From: Myxococcales bacterium
Lineage (GTDB): Bacteria > Myxococcota_A > Polyangia > Polyangiales > Polyangiaceae
Reading direction: 5' to 3'
DNA: 64,000 nt
Assembly (NCBI GenBank): GCA_013297655.1
Contig: JAAFHV010000001.1
Location: forward strand, 1-64,000
Translations under genes and position numbers: made by a program
In this document: piece by piece, positions 25,647-35,086 of the stretch
How the letters are laid out: every line of letters starts with the position of its first letter
How positions within the stretch are numbered: the first letter of the stretch is position 1
The notes under the pieces: generated by a model
The model's input: only the letters and a program-made list of their open reading frames with translations
Told to the model about the DNA's origin: nothing
Databases searched by the model: none

Positions 25647-26487
25647 TCGCGAAGCGATCTCGGAACGCGGCGTAGGTCGCGCCCTCTGCGCTTCGATCGT
25701 ACACCGCGAACACCACCCGCGAGAACGCACCGGCAAATGCTGGCGACGCGAGCAGCTCCGCGAAGGTGCGCGCGACTACCTTCGGATCGTTGCGAAACAC
25801 GCCGCAACCCCACGCGCCGAGAACCAGCGCGCGGTACCCCTTCGCCACCGCGAGGGCGAGGATCCCCTTCGCGCGCGCGGCGAGACATGCCTCTAGCGCC
25901 TGCGCGGAAGGATTCTCGGTGCGAAAATATTCGCCCGCGTTCGGTGCCGGGCTCGTCACGATCGACAGCAAAAAGGGCCGCTCCAGGAGCTCGAGCTTCG
26001 AATCGCGGAAGAACGGGACTGCCGGCGAATAGATCATGTGATCGGTGTAGAGCATCGAGCCGCACGCTCGGTTCTCGTCGTAATAGGCACGTTGGGTGAG
26101 CTGGCAGGTGTAGAGCGCGGAGCATCGCGCCAAGTCTTCTTCTTGCGCTTTCGCACCACGCAAGAAGCCGCCCCCCGGGTTTTTGGCAGACGCATAGTTG
26201 AGCGCGAGCACCTTGGGCTCGCCTTCGGTCTCGACCAGCCTACGGCCCGCGTCGTCCGTCTTTTCGCGGGTAACTTCGATCCGGGTCGGCGCTCCGCGTT
26301 CTACCGGTACGAGCGCGGCGACGAGTGCCTCCAGCGCGGCGGGGCGCAGGAGCGTGGTGCCGGCGACAGCATCACGAACGTGCGATGCGATGTCGACCGA
26401 AGCCCCGGAAGGAGCGACGTATGCGCCCTCCGTGACGATGCGAAGCGTGTCTTGTGCGATTCCTACGAGTGCCATGGGGATACCCAT
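25639..26487 (-). CDS. Bacterial-type poly(ADP-ribose) glycohydrolase (TIGR02452)
   Basis: A 282-residue protein of the microbial PARG family. The signature is plain: NYASAKNPGGGFLRGAKAQEEDLARCS holds the GGG loop (105-107) and the QEE catalytic pair (Gln115, Glu116-117), followed by YTDHMIYSP and GAWGCGVFRNDP, the macrodomain-like ADP-ribose binding part. The enzyme removes ADP-ribose chains or ADP-ribosyl groups from macromolecules. No ADP-ribosyltransferase is seen in the window. The start may be 26487 or the ATG at 26475. It overlaps the next gene (25164-25646) by eight bases. Confidence 0.88.
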   Translation of the reverse strand: MGIPMALVGIAQDTLRIVTEGAYVAPSGASVDIASHVRDAVAGTTLLRPAALEALVAALVPVERGAPTRIEVTREKTDDAGRRLVETEGEPKVLALNYASAKNPGGGFLRGAKAQEEDLARCSALYTCQLTQRAYYDENRACGSMLYTDHMIYSPAVPFFRDSKLELLERPFLLSIVTSPAPNAGEYFRTENPSAQALEACLAARAKGILALAVAKGYRALVLGAWGCGVFRNDPKVVARTFAELLASPAFAGAFSRVVFAVYDRSAEGATYAAFRDRFANA

Positions 26488-26594
26488 GAGGTAGCGCTCA
26501 CCGCGAAAGAGTCAAGTTTACTTTTTCATCGCGGCTCGCGCGCGCGCCCTCACGAGGCTCTCGTGTCTGCGATCGAGCCTCCGTCGCCTCGACC

Positions 26595-27209
26595 TCAGTC
26601 GGCGCTGGCGTCGCCGAGACCTGCGTCGGGAGCCGTGAGCGCGAGGGTGCCGGACCAGCAGGTCTTTCCATTGCAACCTGCGCTCTTCGACTGAGCGACC
26701 GAAGAAGGGCCAGCACCGAAGAGGAGGCCGCGGTCGCCGTCACGCTCGAGTCGTACGGTGAAGAGCGTCGACGGGACGATGTTGACCCCACGCGACGAAA
26801 ACCGGAGCGCGAGGCTCACCTTCCCTCCCTCGATCCGGTAGGCGCACTCGAACGCCGCGAGGGTGCCGGTGCTCCCGCACTGCCCACGATCGGCCAAGGT
26901 TTTTGGCAAACGTTGCTCGACGCACGTCTCGTCGACACACGCCACGATCACGGCCGTAGCTGCCTCGGGAGGCGTGAGCGCAGGCACCGTCACGTCGACG
27001 CGGCTCGAACAATCGAAGGCGCACTGTCCGCCGGACGACGGGGCGGGAGGTGCGGGAACGTCCGAGAATCCTTCCGGCGCGGCCACCGATCCGCACGCCA
27101 CCACGAGGCCGACGACGGCGACGAGCACCCCTCGTTTCGACCGGGTAGACGGTGCGCGTAAGTCAAGATGTTCACCCGAATACGAGGTGGGCTTCGAATG
27201 GCGATTCAT
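26595..27209 (-). CDS. Small Cys-containing lipoprotein of unknown function
   Basis: A 204-residue protein with a late lipobox (GLVVAC, Cys39) after a long charged N-region, then a beta-rich domain with about eight cysteines in short spacings (CAFDC, CVDETC, CNGKTC), probably disulfide-bonded outside the cytoplasm. Its ATG overlaps the stop of the upstream lipoprotein by four bases (ATGA), so it belongs to the same operon as the paralogous pair at 27206-29326. No known domain is recognised. Confidence 0.65.
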   Translation of the reverse strand: MNRHSKPTSYSGEHLDLRAPSTRSKRGVLVAVVGLVVACGSVAAPEGFSDVPAPPAPSSGGQCAFDCSSRVDVTVPALTPPEAATAVIVACVDETCVEQRLPKTLADRGQCGSTGTLAAFECAYRIEGGKVSLALRFSSRGVNIVPSTLFTVRLERDGDRGLLFGAGPSSVAQSKSAGCNGKTCWSGTLALTAPDAGLGDASAD

Positions 27210-28252
27210 GTTTTGACGACGTAGGGGTTAGGGGAGAAGCGGAGCCCTTCCAGATCGGTCGCGAGGCGTTCGAGCTCCCCGCTGCTCGCCCCGGCGGCTC
27301 CGAACCAGCTCGTGAACGCCGTCGACGCAAGGAAGCGCGCGGGGCGACTCGGCCCGATGTTCGACCAGCCTCGCAGCACGCTCGCGCACCCCGATCCGAC
27401 GCGCTCGTGGGTGCAGTCGAGCTCCTTCGCGAGGCTGCGAAGATCGGCGATCTCGGCCTCGAGGCGATCGACGATCGCCTGCGTGCCGAGGCTGCACTCG
27501 GCGATCATGGCGCTATTTCCGAGGTAAAATTCGCGGTAAATCAAGGGCTCCGCTCCCGCGGTGGGGCAGTGCATATCGTAGCCGGTGCCGTAGCTCACGT
27601 TCGTGTCGTTCAAGAAAAAGAACGCGGCGATACGCTCCGGTGCGGCGAGGGCGACGGCGCTCGCGACCTCCCCTCCGCCGATATCGAAGAACGCATAACG
27701 ACGATCGCGAAACGAAGCGCGAAACGAAACGAAGATGGACTCGGGCTTGAAACGGAACGAGAGGATCTCGTTGCCATAACGCTCCGGCGAGATTCGTGTG
27801 CCCGCGAGGAAGGGCCACCCGAAGCGGCCAACGGCGAATCGTTTGCTCGAGAGCAGCTTCGGTATCGGATCGCGTGGGTCGTGTTTCGTGTGCGCGGCGA
27901 GCACGTCGAAGAGGTGGCCGCGGTGGCCCGCTTTGTTCGTGGACCGCGTAAACACAGGATCACCACGCCGGAGCCCCGCGGCCTGCTCTGCGGTGGTGAA
28001 CGAATAGAGCGTGGGAAGCGTGGGCTTCGTCGACGAGATGCCCGTGAGCGCACGGAGAGCCACGCCCATCTCGGGCACACACGGGCCGGTCTCGGCGTCC
28101 GGAATGGGTGCGCTCGGGGCTGGAGGTGGCGCGGCATCGAGCTTCTCGAGCTTCACCTCGGCGTGCGGTGGAGGCGCGACGGCCCGATTCTCTCGGCACG
28201 CGGCCGCGAGTAGACTCCCGACGAGGAACGGGCGCCGACCGAGCTTACGCAC
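27206..28252 (-). CDS. Tat-type lipoprotein, paralogue B
   Basis: A 348-residue protein starting MRKLGRRPFLVGSLLAAAC, a twin-arginine signal joined to a lipobox (Cys19). The body is close to the neighbour at 28286-29326: LPTLYSFTTAEQAAGLRRGD, VGRFGWPFLAGTRISPE, APERIAAFFFLND, YREFYLGNSAMIAECSLGTQ and TAFTSWFG all recur. Tat export suggests that it folds before export, perhaps with a cofactor or as a complex. No known catalytic motif is recognised. It is 33 bases downstream of its paralogue and overlaps the next gene by four bases. Confidence 0.7.
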   Translation of the reverse strand: MRKLGRRPFLVGSLLAAACRENRAVAPPPHAEVKLEKLDAAPPPAPSAPIPDAETGPCVPEMGVALRALTGISSTKPTLPTLYSFTTAEQAAGLRRGDPVFTRSTNKAGHRGHLFDVLAAHTKHDPRDPIPKLLSSKRFAVGRFGWPFLAGTRISPERYGNEILSFRFKPESIFVSFRASFRDRRYAFFDIGGGEVASAVALAAPERIAAFFFLNDTNVSYGTGYDMHCPTAGAEPLIYREFYLGNSAMIAECSLGTQAIVDRLEAEIADLRSLAKELDCTHERVGSGCASVLRGWSNIGPSRPARFLASTAFTSWFGAAGASSGELERLATDLEGLRFSPNPYVVKT

Positions 28253-28285
28253 GAGTGCCCTCGACGAGCGTGGTGCGCTCGCGCA

Positions 28286-29326
28286 TCATGCGGTGACGAT
28301 ATACGGGTTAGGGACGAAACGCAGAGTCTCGAGATCGTCGGCGAGGCGGGCGATTTCCGCGCCGGTGATACCGATGCTGCCGAACCAACTCGCGAACGCC
28401 GTCGATGCAATGAAGGAGTCGGCGCGTGTTCGTCCCCCCGACGCCCATGTCGCGACGACGCCCTCGCAGGTCGATCCGACGCGGCCACGGGTGCAATCGA
28501 GGTCGTTCGCGAGGCTGCGCAGATCGGCGATTTCAGCATCGAGGCGGTCGAGGATGGCCTGTGTGCCGAGGCTCCACTCCGCGAGCATCCCCGGGTTTCC
28601 GAGGTAAAATTCGCGGTACAGGAGGGGTAATACTGGAGGGACGCGGCATCGGAAGTCGGGGCCTCCTGTCCCGTATTGCATGTTCGAGTCGTTGAAGAAG
28701 AAGAACGCCGCGATGCGCTCGGGCGCCGCCATCGCGACCTCCGTCTTTACCTCCGCGCCGGCGCCATCGAAGCACCAATACCGGGCGCGCCTACCGACAT
28801 CGACGAAGATGGCCTCCGCCTTGAAACGAAACGCGAGGATCTCGTCGCCGTACTTCTCGGGCGAGATGCGCGATCCGGCGAGGAACGGCCATCCGAACCG
28901 CCCGAGCTCGAATCGCGGGCCGGTGAGCAACTTCGCCACCGGGTCCGGTGGATTTCGGTTCGCGCGCGCATCGAGCTCGTCGAACAGATAGCCGCGATGG
29001 CCCGCGTCGTTCGTGGCCTTGGAGAACACCGGGTCGCCGCGACGTAGACCCGCCACCTGCTCCGCCGTGGTGAACGAGTACAGGGTGGGCGCGTGCGGTC
29101 GTGCGTTGAAGAGGCCCGTCAGGGCGCGAAGACGTGCCCCCGGGTTTCGGTCTACACACCTGGGTACTTCGTAGATCGGCCCCCCCTCGAACGGAACCAG
29201 ACCGGGCAAGGCGTCGGAGGCGCCCGCGTCGAAGGAAGGCTTGGGGGGACGTTCGATGCTTCCGTCGCGGCACGCGGCGACGAGGAGACTGCCAAGCAAG
29301 AACGGGCGCCGGCCTACCCTACGCAT
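28286..29326 (-). CDS. Tat-type lipoprotein, paralogue A
   Basis: A 346-residue protein starting MRRVGRRPFLLGSLLVAAC (Tat motif plus lipobox, Cys19), the first gene of a three-gene operon of lipoproteins. The conserved core shared with 27206-28252 spans nearly the whole length. The conserved pieces YSFTTAEQVAGLRRGDPVFS, YLFDELDA and GRFGWPFLAGSRISPEKYGD contain several invariant aromatic and charged residues. The family is unknown to me. Tandem duplication with both copies intact suggests diverged or dosage-related roles. Confidence 0.7.
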   Translation of the reverse strand: MRRVGRRPFLLGSLLVAACRDGSIERPPKPSFDAGASDALPGLVPFEGGPIYEVPRCVDRNPGARLRALTGLFNARPHAPTLYSFTTAEQVAGLRRGDPVFSKATNDAGHRGYLFDELDARANRNPPDPVAKLLTGPRFELGRFGWPFLAGSRISPEKYGDEILAFRFKAEAIFVDVGRRARYWCFDGAGAEVKTEVAMAAPERIAAFFFFNDSNMQYGTGGPDFRCRVPPVLPLLYREFYLGNPGMLAEWSLGTQAILDRLDAEIADLRSLANDLDCTRGRVGSTCEGVVATWASGGRTRADSFIASTAFASWFGSIGITGAEIARLADDLETLRFVPNPYIVTA

Positions 29327-29360
29327 CCTGGTCCTCGAAGACTGGGCTCGCGGAATGCCG

Positions 29361-30347
29361 TCATGGTCGGGCGATGTTTCCGGTGCCTAGGCCATAAAGG
29401 GTGGACGAGCCGTCGGCTTCGTTCTCGAACCAATAGGGCCCTTGTGTGCTCGTGAACCCCACCGCGACGACGCGGCTCTTCGTGACGCGAACCGTACTGA
29501 CCGTTCTTGTCTTGGCGTCCGTCAGCCGGACGACGGTTTGGCTGGGGTCGGCGGCCGACGGGGCGGCGAAGATGAGACCGCCCTCGGTCGTGGCCATATC
29601 GAAGAGGGGTGTTGCCTCCGGCACGTCCATCCGTGAGCGGAAGCTCGTGAAGACGAACGCGCCGCGCGTGGTCGCCGCGATCGGAGGATCACCAAAGAAG
29701 CGCGCCGGCACCGCGTCGGGAGCAGAGAACGAAGCGACCCCCGCGTCCAACTTGTCGACGGCGAAGAAGTCCGTCGTGTCGCCGCTGACCTTGGCAAAAT
29801 AGGTACGCGAGTACGATCCACCGACCCCACCGACCGTGCCTTCGGCGAGCGTGGTGCTCGAGCCGGGCGCGACACGGAGCACCTTGCCGCTCGCGGTGGC
29901 GACCACGAACGCGCCACCCTCGGCGACCGCGAAAGATTGTATCGGCCCTTCCGGCGAAGTGAGCACGACCGCGCCGTCCGCGAGCGCGCGGATCTCGTTG
30001 CCGGAAGCGTAAACGAGGCGGCGATTTTCCATTCTCAGATCGCGAGCGCTGGGGTCGAAGCCCGGCGCGCTCCCGTAGCGCAGCACACGCGAACCGGCGA
30101 TGTCCCATACGGCGCCTTTGTCGTCGACGACGATCACGGAACCGTAGAGATCCACCGTCGCGAGCGCGTGACCTGGAATCGTCGCGTCCACCCTCGGAAC
30201 CCCAGGCTCTGGCGCGCGCGCGGCGTCGCCATCGGGCGAGGACGCATCGACCACCCCGCCGTCAACGGGCTCGGCCCCCGTGCCGCTGCACGCCACCTGC
30301 GCGTAGAGCCAAACCACACCGATGGCGACGAAGGGTCGAAGCTTCAT
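29361..30347 (-). CDS. Predicted lipoprotein with beta-propeller-like repeats
   Basis: A 328-residue lipoprotein (lipobox QVAC near residue 20) with an Asp/Gly/Pro linker. The rest consists of recurring strand units such as LYGSVIVVDDKGAVWDIAG, GAFVVATASGKVLRVAP and RGAFVFTSF, consistent with a beta-propeller. The start at 30347 is chosen where the signal peptide (MKLRPFVAIGVVWLY) begins. It is 34 bases upstream of the paralogous lipoprotein pair on the same strand, so it could lead that operon. No binding residues can be assigned. Confidence 0.65.
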   Translation of the reverse strand: MKLRPFVAIGVVWLYAQVACSGTGAEPVDGGVVDASSPDGDAARAPEPGVPRVDATIPGHALATVDLYGSVIVVDDKGAVWDIAGSRVLRYGSAPGFDPSARDLRMENRRLVYASGNEIRALADGAVVLTSPEGPIQSFAVAEGGAFVVATASGKVLRVAPGSSTTLAEGTVGGVGGSYSRTYFAKVSGDTTDFFAVDKLDAGVASFSAPDAVPARFFGDPPIAATTRGAFVFTSFRSRMDVPEATPLFDMATTEGGLIFAAPSAADPSQTVVRLTDAKTRTVSTVRVTKSRVVAVGFTSTQGPYWFENEADGSSTLYGLGTGNIARP

Positions 30348-30461
30348 AGGATCTTGCTTGGGTGCAAACGAACAATTCTCGCGCTCGAAATCACGTTCGC
30401 GTGAGACGCCCGGGCATTGGGTGTGCCTCGACACCAAAAGGCTCCGCGCGCGCGCCTCGCC

Positions 30462-33400
30462 TTACTTCAGCTTCTCCCCCTTCACGATCTTCTGCGCGGT
30501 CTCCCGAACACGCGGCTCCGCGTCCTTCGTGGCGACCTCTTGGGCGACCATCTTCGCGACGTTGGCGTCGAGCCCGGCGAGGGCCACGAGAGCGGCTTCG
30601 CGGACGAGGGCATAGGGCTCGGTCTTCGCCGCTTCTTGTAGCGCGACGGAGGCTTCTTTGGCGCTCCCCGTCTTGCCGAGGCGACCGAGGGCCGAAGCGG
30701 CGAGGGTGCGCATCGACCACTGCGGATGATCTTTGAGGATCTTGATCACCTGCGCGGTCGCCTTCGCGTCGGCAGCAGAGCCCACCGCGTCGAGCGCCAC
30801 CCGCTGCACCGTCACGTCGGGATCGCCGAGCGCGGAGACCATCGCCGCGCGCGCCGAATCGGACGACGAGCGCGACAAGAGGCCAATCGCACGGACACGA
30901 AGGGAGGAGTCGGGGTGCCGCGCGAGCGCGACGATGCTCGGCTCGAGAGTGGTCAGAAGCTCGCGCCCCTTTTCGCGCGCCACTTTGCTCTCCGGTGTCT
31001 CCTTCGGCAAAACGAAGGGCTCGAAGGTGCCGTCGCCTCGTCCGAGGGCGTCGAGCACGGTGCGCGCGCGGTCGTCCGAGGTTTGCAGCGCGGCGAGGGC
31101 AGAGCGGCGAATCGGCTCGCGATAGGCAATGAACGCCTCCGCGCGATCCTTCTCGCTCGTCTCTACCGTGAGGAGCTGCTCGAGGGCCTTCTCCGCGTCG
31201 AGGCCGTCTTCCGGCACCGGCAAGGGCTCGCGTTTCGGATCGGCGGCGCCCTTCGTCGCGAGGAGCACGAGCGCGTACGCCCCCGCCTTCGCGAGCGCAG
31301 TACCACGGCCCGTCGCGCGCTCCCGCGAGGACGAGAACACCGCGTCCGCCATCGCCCCCGTCGCTGCGCTACGCGCTTCTCCCTTGCCGGCGTAGAGCCG
31401 CGCGAGCGACACGAGCGCCGCTTCACGGGAGAGAGGATCGGAGCCTTCGGTCATCGCGAGGAGCGGGCCCGTCTCGTCGATCGCGCCGAGCTCACCGAGG
31501 GCATACGCCGCCGCCGCACGAGCGACCACGCCGCCATCGAGCGACCGCGTCGCCTCTGCGAGGAGCGGCACGCTCGCCTTGTCTTTCATCGCCGCGAGCC
31601 CCAGCGCCGCGAACGCGCGCATCTCCGGGGTGCCGAGCTTGAGCAGCTTTTTCAAGGCCGGGAGCGACCGTTTGTCTTGCGACTTCGCGATCCCCCACGC
31701 CGCCGCGACCGCGATCGGATCCGAAGCGACGCCGCCCTCGCCCTCGCCTTTAGGGAACACGAGTGTCTCGTATTTCGGGAGGAGGGCGGGGTCGCGGAGA
31801 GCACCCGAGGCGATCATCGCGCGGGCACGGAGGGAGAGCTCGGCGTTGCTCTGCGCGAACGAGAGGAGCGGGAGCCCTGCGTTCTTGTTTTGCACGTACG
31901 CGAGCACGTCGATCGCGATGCGCTGCTGCCCCGCGTCTTGGTCGACGAGCGCGTCGAGGAGCGGCTTCACCGCCCGCGCCCCGATGCGAGCGAGCGCCGC
32001 GCGTGACTCTTCTGCGTCTTTCCCCGAGCCGTGGCGAACACGCTGCACGAGGCCGAACGTGAGGTTGCCGTAAATCTCGACGAGGAGCTTTCGGTAGATC
32101 GTGCGCTGCGGATTGCCAATCGCGATCGGCAAGAGATCCTGCTCGAGCGACTCGAGGGTGCCTTTGCCCAAGTTGATTTGCATCGAGAGCCGCGCCGCGC
32201 GGGCGACGAGCTCTTCGTCCGGGGCGCCACGAATCACGCGCCGGAACAGGCGATCTGCCTCTTCGCTTTGCCCCTTCGAGAGCAACAGATCGGCGAGCGA
32301 GAAATAAACTATGTAGAGCCGGTCGTTCTTTTGGATCGCGGCGCGATACTCGAGAACGGCGCGATCGGTGTCTTGCCGCGAGCGGTACATGTCGCCGAGG
32401 CGGCGGTGCCCCTCCGCGTCGTCCGGGTTCAGCTCCACCGCGCGCGCCGCGTATTTGATCGCGTCGTCGTCTTTGTAGATCTGGAGCGCGTACTGCGCCA
32501 TGCGTTGGTAAAGCTCGCGCGCGCGCTTGGGCTCCACCCCGACGAGCTTCTCGAGCACCAAGATGGCCTCGGCGATCTTGTTCTCCTGCACGAGCACGCG
32601 CTCGAGTGCCAAGTAGCTGTCGGCGTCGCCGGGGGCCACTTGCAGCACTTTACGGAGCGTGGCCTCCGCCTCCGGCAGCTTGCGCAGGTGGAGCTCCACC
32701 TCGGCGAGCGTGCGCCCCGCCTCCGCGTCCGGCGGGTTGCCGTTGAACGCGCTGCGGAGCGCGGGGATTTGCTGGTCGAGCACGCGCTCGAAGCCCCACA
32801 GCGTGACGAGTCGGGAGCGGGCTTCACGGGCGAGGAGGCGATCGTTCGTCGCCTTCGCCTTGGCGGCGAGCTCGGTCCAGAGGGCGCGCGCTTCGCGGAA
32901 GTTTTTCCCGCGCTCGTAGGCAGAGGCGAGCTGCTTTTTGTAGGTCGGGTTCTGCGGCTCGAGCTGAACGGCCTCTTTGAACGAGGCGAGCGCGTCGGCG
33001 GTCATGTCGTGCTCGAGGTACACGTCGCCGAGGGCGGAGAGCGCCTTCGCGCGCGGCTGGATCACGGCGAGGATGCGCTTCCACGTTTGGATCGCGAGCG
33101 CGCTATTGCCGTCTTGGAAATAGCGATCCCCGAGGTCGACGAGGTGCCCCGGATCGCCGGTCGACACCTGCGCGAGCCGCTGCAGCACGCGCATGGACTT
33201 CTCATTTTCGCCGATTCGACCGTAAAAATCGGCCAACCGACTGAGCACTTCTTCGTCGCTCCCGCCGCGCGCCTCGAGCTCGGTGAGTAGCTTCAGAGCG
33301 CGCACACGGTCGCCGCGCTGCATGAGCGCTTCGCACTGCTCGAACACGAACGTGGGGTTGTTCGGGGCCGCGCGAATCAAGCCCTCGTACTCGGCGATGG

Positions 33401-34643
33401 CCTTGTCGAGCTCCCCTTGCGATTGGAGGACGCGGATCACCTTCAGGCGAAGATCGATATGGCGCGGGTTCACCGCGAGCGCTTTGCGGTACGTCTCGAG
33501 CGCCTTCGCGGAGTCTCCCGTCTCTTCGTAGAGCGAGCCGAGGAGCGAGAGGCGCGCGAAGTCGTTCGGGTGCTCGTCCTCGAGCTGCTTGATGAGGATC
33601 GGGAGCTGCTGATCGGCGCGGTAAAGCTCCGTGATCGTCTCGTAAATTTCGCCGCGCACCGCGGCCTCGGCGCCCGCCGCCTGGAGCGCCTTTTTCAGGG
33701 TCGCGAGCGCCTCTTTGTTCTTGTGCGCCTTGGCTTGCGCTTTCCCGAGATCCTTCAGCGCGGGGGCGAGGGCGCGGTTGTCGCCGGCGGCCGCGTTCAC
33801 CAAGTCTTTGAGCTCGGCCTCGGCCTTCTCGAACTCCCCACGAGAGAAGAGCTCACGACCGAGCTCGCCCTTCACGAAGAGGCTATTCGGCTGCATCTTC
33901 ACGAGCTGCGCGTGGTAGCCCTTCGCGGCGGTCAGATCTTTGCCGTCGAGCGCGAGCGTCATCAACGTTCGCAGCGTTTGCTCACGCTCCGAGGGGGCGG
34001 TTTGCAGCGCGAGGGCCTGCTCGTAGCGGGTGCGCGCGTTGGTCGTGTCGCCGCGATCTTGAAGCAGCCGCGCGAGCGCGAGGATCGCCGATGGATCGCT
34101 CGATTTTAGGGAAATGGCCTTCTCGAACGTCTTCGCGGCGTCGTCCGCGCGGCCGTCGATCTTGTAAATGCCGGCGAGCGAGGCGGTGGCCGCGTATTGC
34201 TCCGGGCCCGCTTGGGCGGCGCGCGCCTCGAAGTCCTTTACGAGATTGGTAATGTTGCCGTCTTTGTCGCGGTAGAGCTGCGCGAGCCGCTGGAGTGGAA
34301 ACGGCGAGCCGGGCTGGGAGAGCACGATCTTCGTGTAGCGCTCGATGAGCACCGCGGCGGGAGCGCCCTCCCCCGGTTGCGGCCCGGGCTTCGCGGTGCC
34401 TGGAACGGGTGCCGTGCCCGGCCCTGGTTTCGCGGTCCCGGGGCCTGGCTTCGCGGTCCCCGGCCCTGGCTTCGCGGTCCCCGGTTTGCCTGCCCCGGGC
34501 TTCCCCGCGCCCGGCTTTTTGCGCCCCCCCGGGTTGAAGTCCTGCGCGTGCGCCGAGGGCACGTCCGAAGACGCGACGGTGAACGCGAGCCCGATGAGAC
34601 CGAGGGCCGTGAGAAACCGTGATTTCAAAAGCGATCGCGCCAC
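30462..34643 (-). CDS. Giant exported TPR/HEAT-repeat protein
   Basis: About 1393 residues. A signal peptide ending DVPSAHAQ is followed by a Gly/Pro/Lys/Ala linker with exact heptapeptide repeats (AKPGPGT). Then come at least 15 TPR units across about residues 100-900 (for example KALETYRKALAVNPRHIDLR, SALAIQTWKRILAVIQPRAK, DAIKYAARAVELNPDDAEGH), and HEAT-like alpha repeats in the last 450 residues (SLPALKKLLKLGTPEMRAFA, SSLRVRAIGLLSRSSSD). It should be a periplasmic or surface scaffold for protein assembly. The start is uncertain: GTG at 34643 is chosen, TTG at 34628 is possible; the frame extends 174 bases upstream without a credible signal peptide. Confidence 0.85.
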   Translation of the reverse strand: MARSLLKSRFLTALGLIGLAFTVASSDVPSAHAQDFNPGGRKKPGAGKPGAGKPGTAKPGPGTAKPGPGTAKPGPGTAPVPGTAKPGPQPGEGAPAAVLIERYTKIVLSQPGSPFPLQRLAQLYRDKDGNITNLVKDFEARAAQAGPEQYAATASLAGIYKIDGRADDAAKTFEKAISLKSSDPSAILALARLLQDRGDTTNARTRYEQALALQTAPSEREQTLRTLMTLALDGKDLTAAKGYHAQLVKMQPNSLFVKGELGRELFSRGEFEKAEAELKDLVNAAAGDNRALAPALKDLGKAQAKAHKNKEALATLKKALQAAGAEAAVRGEIYETITELYRADQQLPILIKQLEDEHPNDFARLSLLGSLYEETGDSAKALETYRKALAVNPRHIDLRLKVIRVLQSQGELDKAIAEYEGLIRAAPNNPTFVFEQCEALMQRGDRVRALKLLTELEARGGSDEEVLSRLADFYGRIGENEKSMRVLQRLAQVSTGDPGHLVDLGDRYFQDGNSALAIQTWKRILAVIQPRAKALSALGDVYLEHDMTADALASFKEAVQLEPQNPTYKKQLASAYERGKNFREARALWTELAAKAKATNDRLLAREARSRLVTLWGFERVLDQQIPALRSAFNGNPPDAEAGRTLAEVELHLRKLPEAEATLRKVLQVAPGDADSYLALERVLVQENKIAEAILVLEKLVGVEPKRARELYQRMAQYALQIYKDDDAIKYAARAVELNPDDAEGHRRLGDMYRSRQDTDRAVLEYRAAIQKNDRLYIVYFSLADLLLSKGQSEEADRLFRRVIRGAPDEELVARAARLSMQINLGKGTLESLEQDLLPIAIGNPQRTIYRKLLVEIYGNLTFGLVQRVRHGSGKDAEESRAALARIGARAVKPLLDALVDQDAGQQRIAIDVLAYVQNKNAGLPLLSFAQSNAELSLRARAMIASGALRDPALLPKYETLVFPKGEGEGGVASDPIAVAAAWGIAKSQDKRSLPALKKLLKLGTPEMRAFAALGLAAMKDKASVPLLAEATRSLDGGVVARAAAAYALGELGAIDETGPLLAMTEGSDPLSREAALVSLARLYAGKGEARSAATGAMADAVFSSSRERATGRGTALAKAGAYALVLLATKGAADPKREPLPVPEDGLDAEKALEQLLTVETSEKDRAEAFIAYREPIRRSALAALQTSDDRARTVLDALGRGDGTFEPFVLPKETPESKVAREKGRELLTTLEPSIVALARHPDSSLRVRAIGLLSRSSSDSARAAMVSALGDPDVTVQRVALDAVGSAADAKATAQVIKILKDHPQWSMRTLAASALGRLGKTGSAKEASVALQEAAKTEPYALVREAALVALAGLDANVAKMVAQEVATKDAEPRVRETAQKIVKGEKLK
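34421..34483. repeat. 21-base tandem repeat inside the TPR/HEAT gene
   Basis: Three near-identical 21-base units (period CCTGGCTTCGCGGTCCCCGG) encode the AKPGPGT heptapeptide repeats of the linker after the signal peptide. The length of the linker may vary between strains by slippage. Confidence 0.8.
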
Positions 34644-35086
34644 CAGAGGATCGTACGCCGAAGGGAGCCGCGGGCCCAGCGCTTGGGGAGATGGACATGG
34701 GTGCAGGTCGCCATGGCGTTCGTGTTCCCGTTCGGGCGTGACCCTCGCCTTCGGATCGGTTCCATCGCGGGCGCGCTTCGTTTCGCGCACGGCGCCTTCC
34801 GTCAACGAGCGTCCCACCGGGTGGCCGCCAGCCTTCCGAGTGAGGGTCGCTTCCCCCAGCCAGCGCGAGACCCGAGAGCCATACGCGCACGAATCGAGGG
34901 AAATTCTCGGACTCGCGGCAACGTGCCCCCCTCCCCGTCAATGGGGACGCTTCTTGGCCGACGGCACAGGACGGCACGCACCGTAGTCGTGGCGGGCCGA
35001 TACGCAGCCTGGCCGTTTCGCGGAGTTGCGTGGGAGGCATGGCCCATGCAGAGGCGCTGACACCTTATCTTCGCGAGGAGTCTTTC
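34644..35086. other. Intergenic region between divergent genes
   Basis: 443 bases between the TPR/HEAT gene (minus) and the zinc-ribbon protein (plus). Overlapping short frames exist in several readings but none has a ribosome site or recognisable domain. Promoters for both genes are expected; none is clear by eye. Confidence 0.4.
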
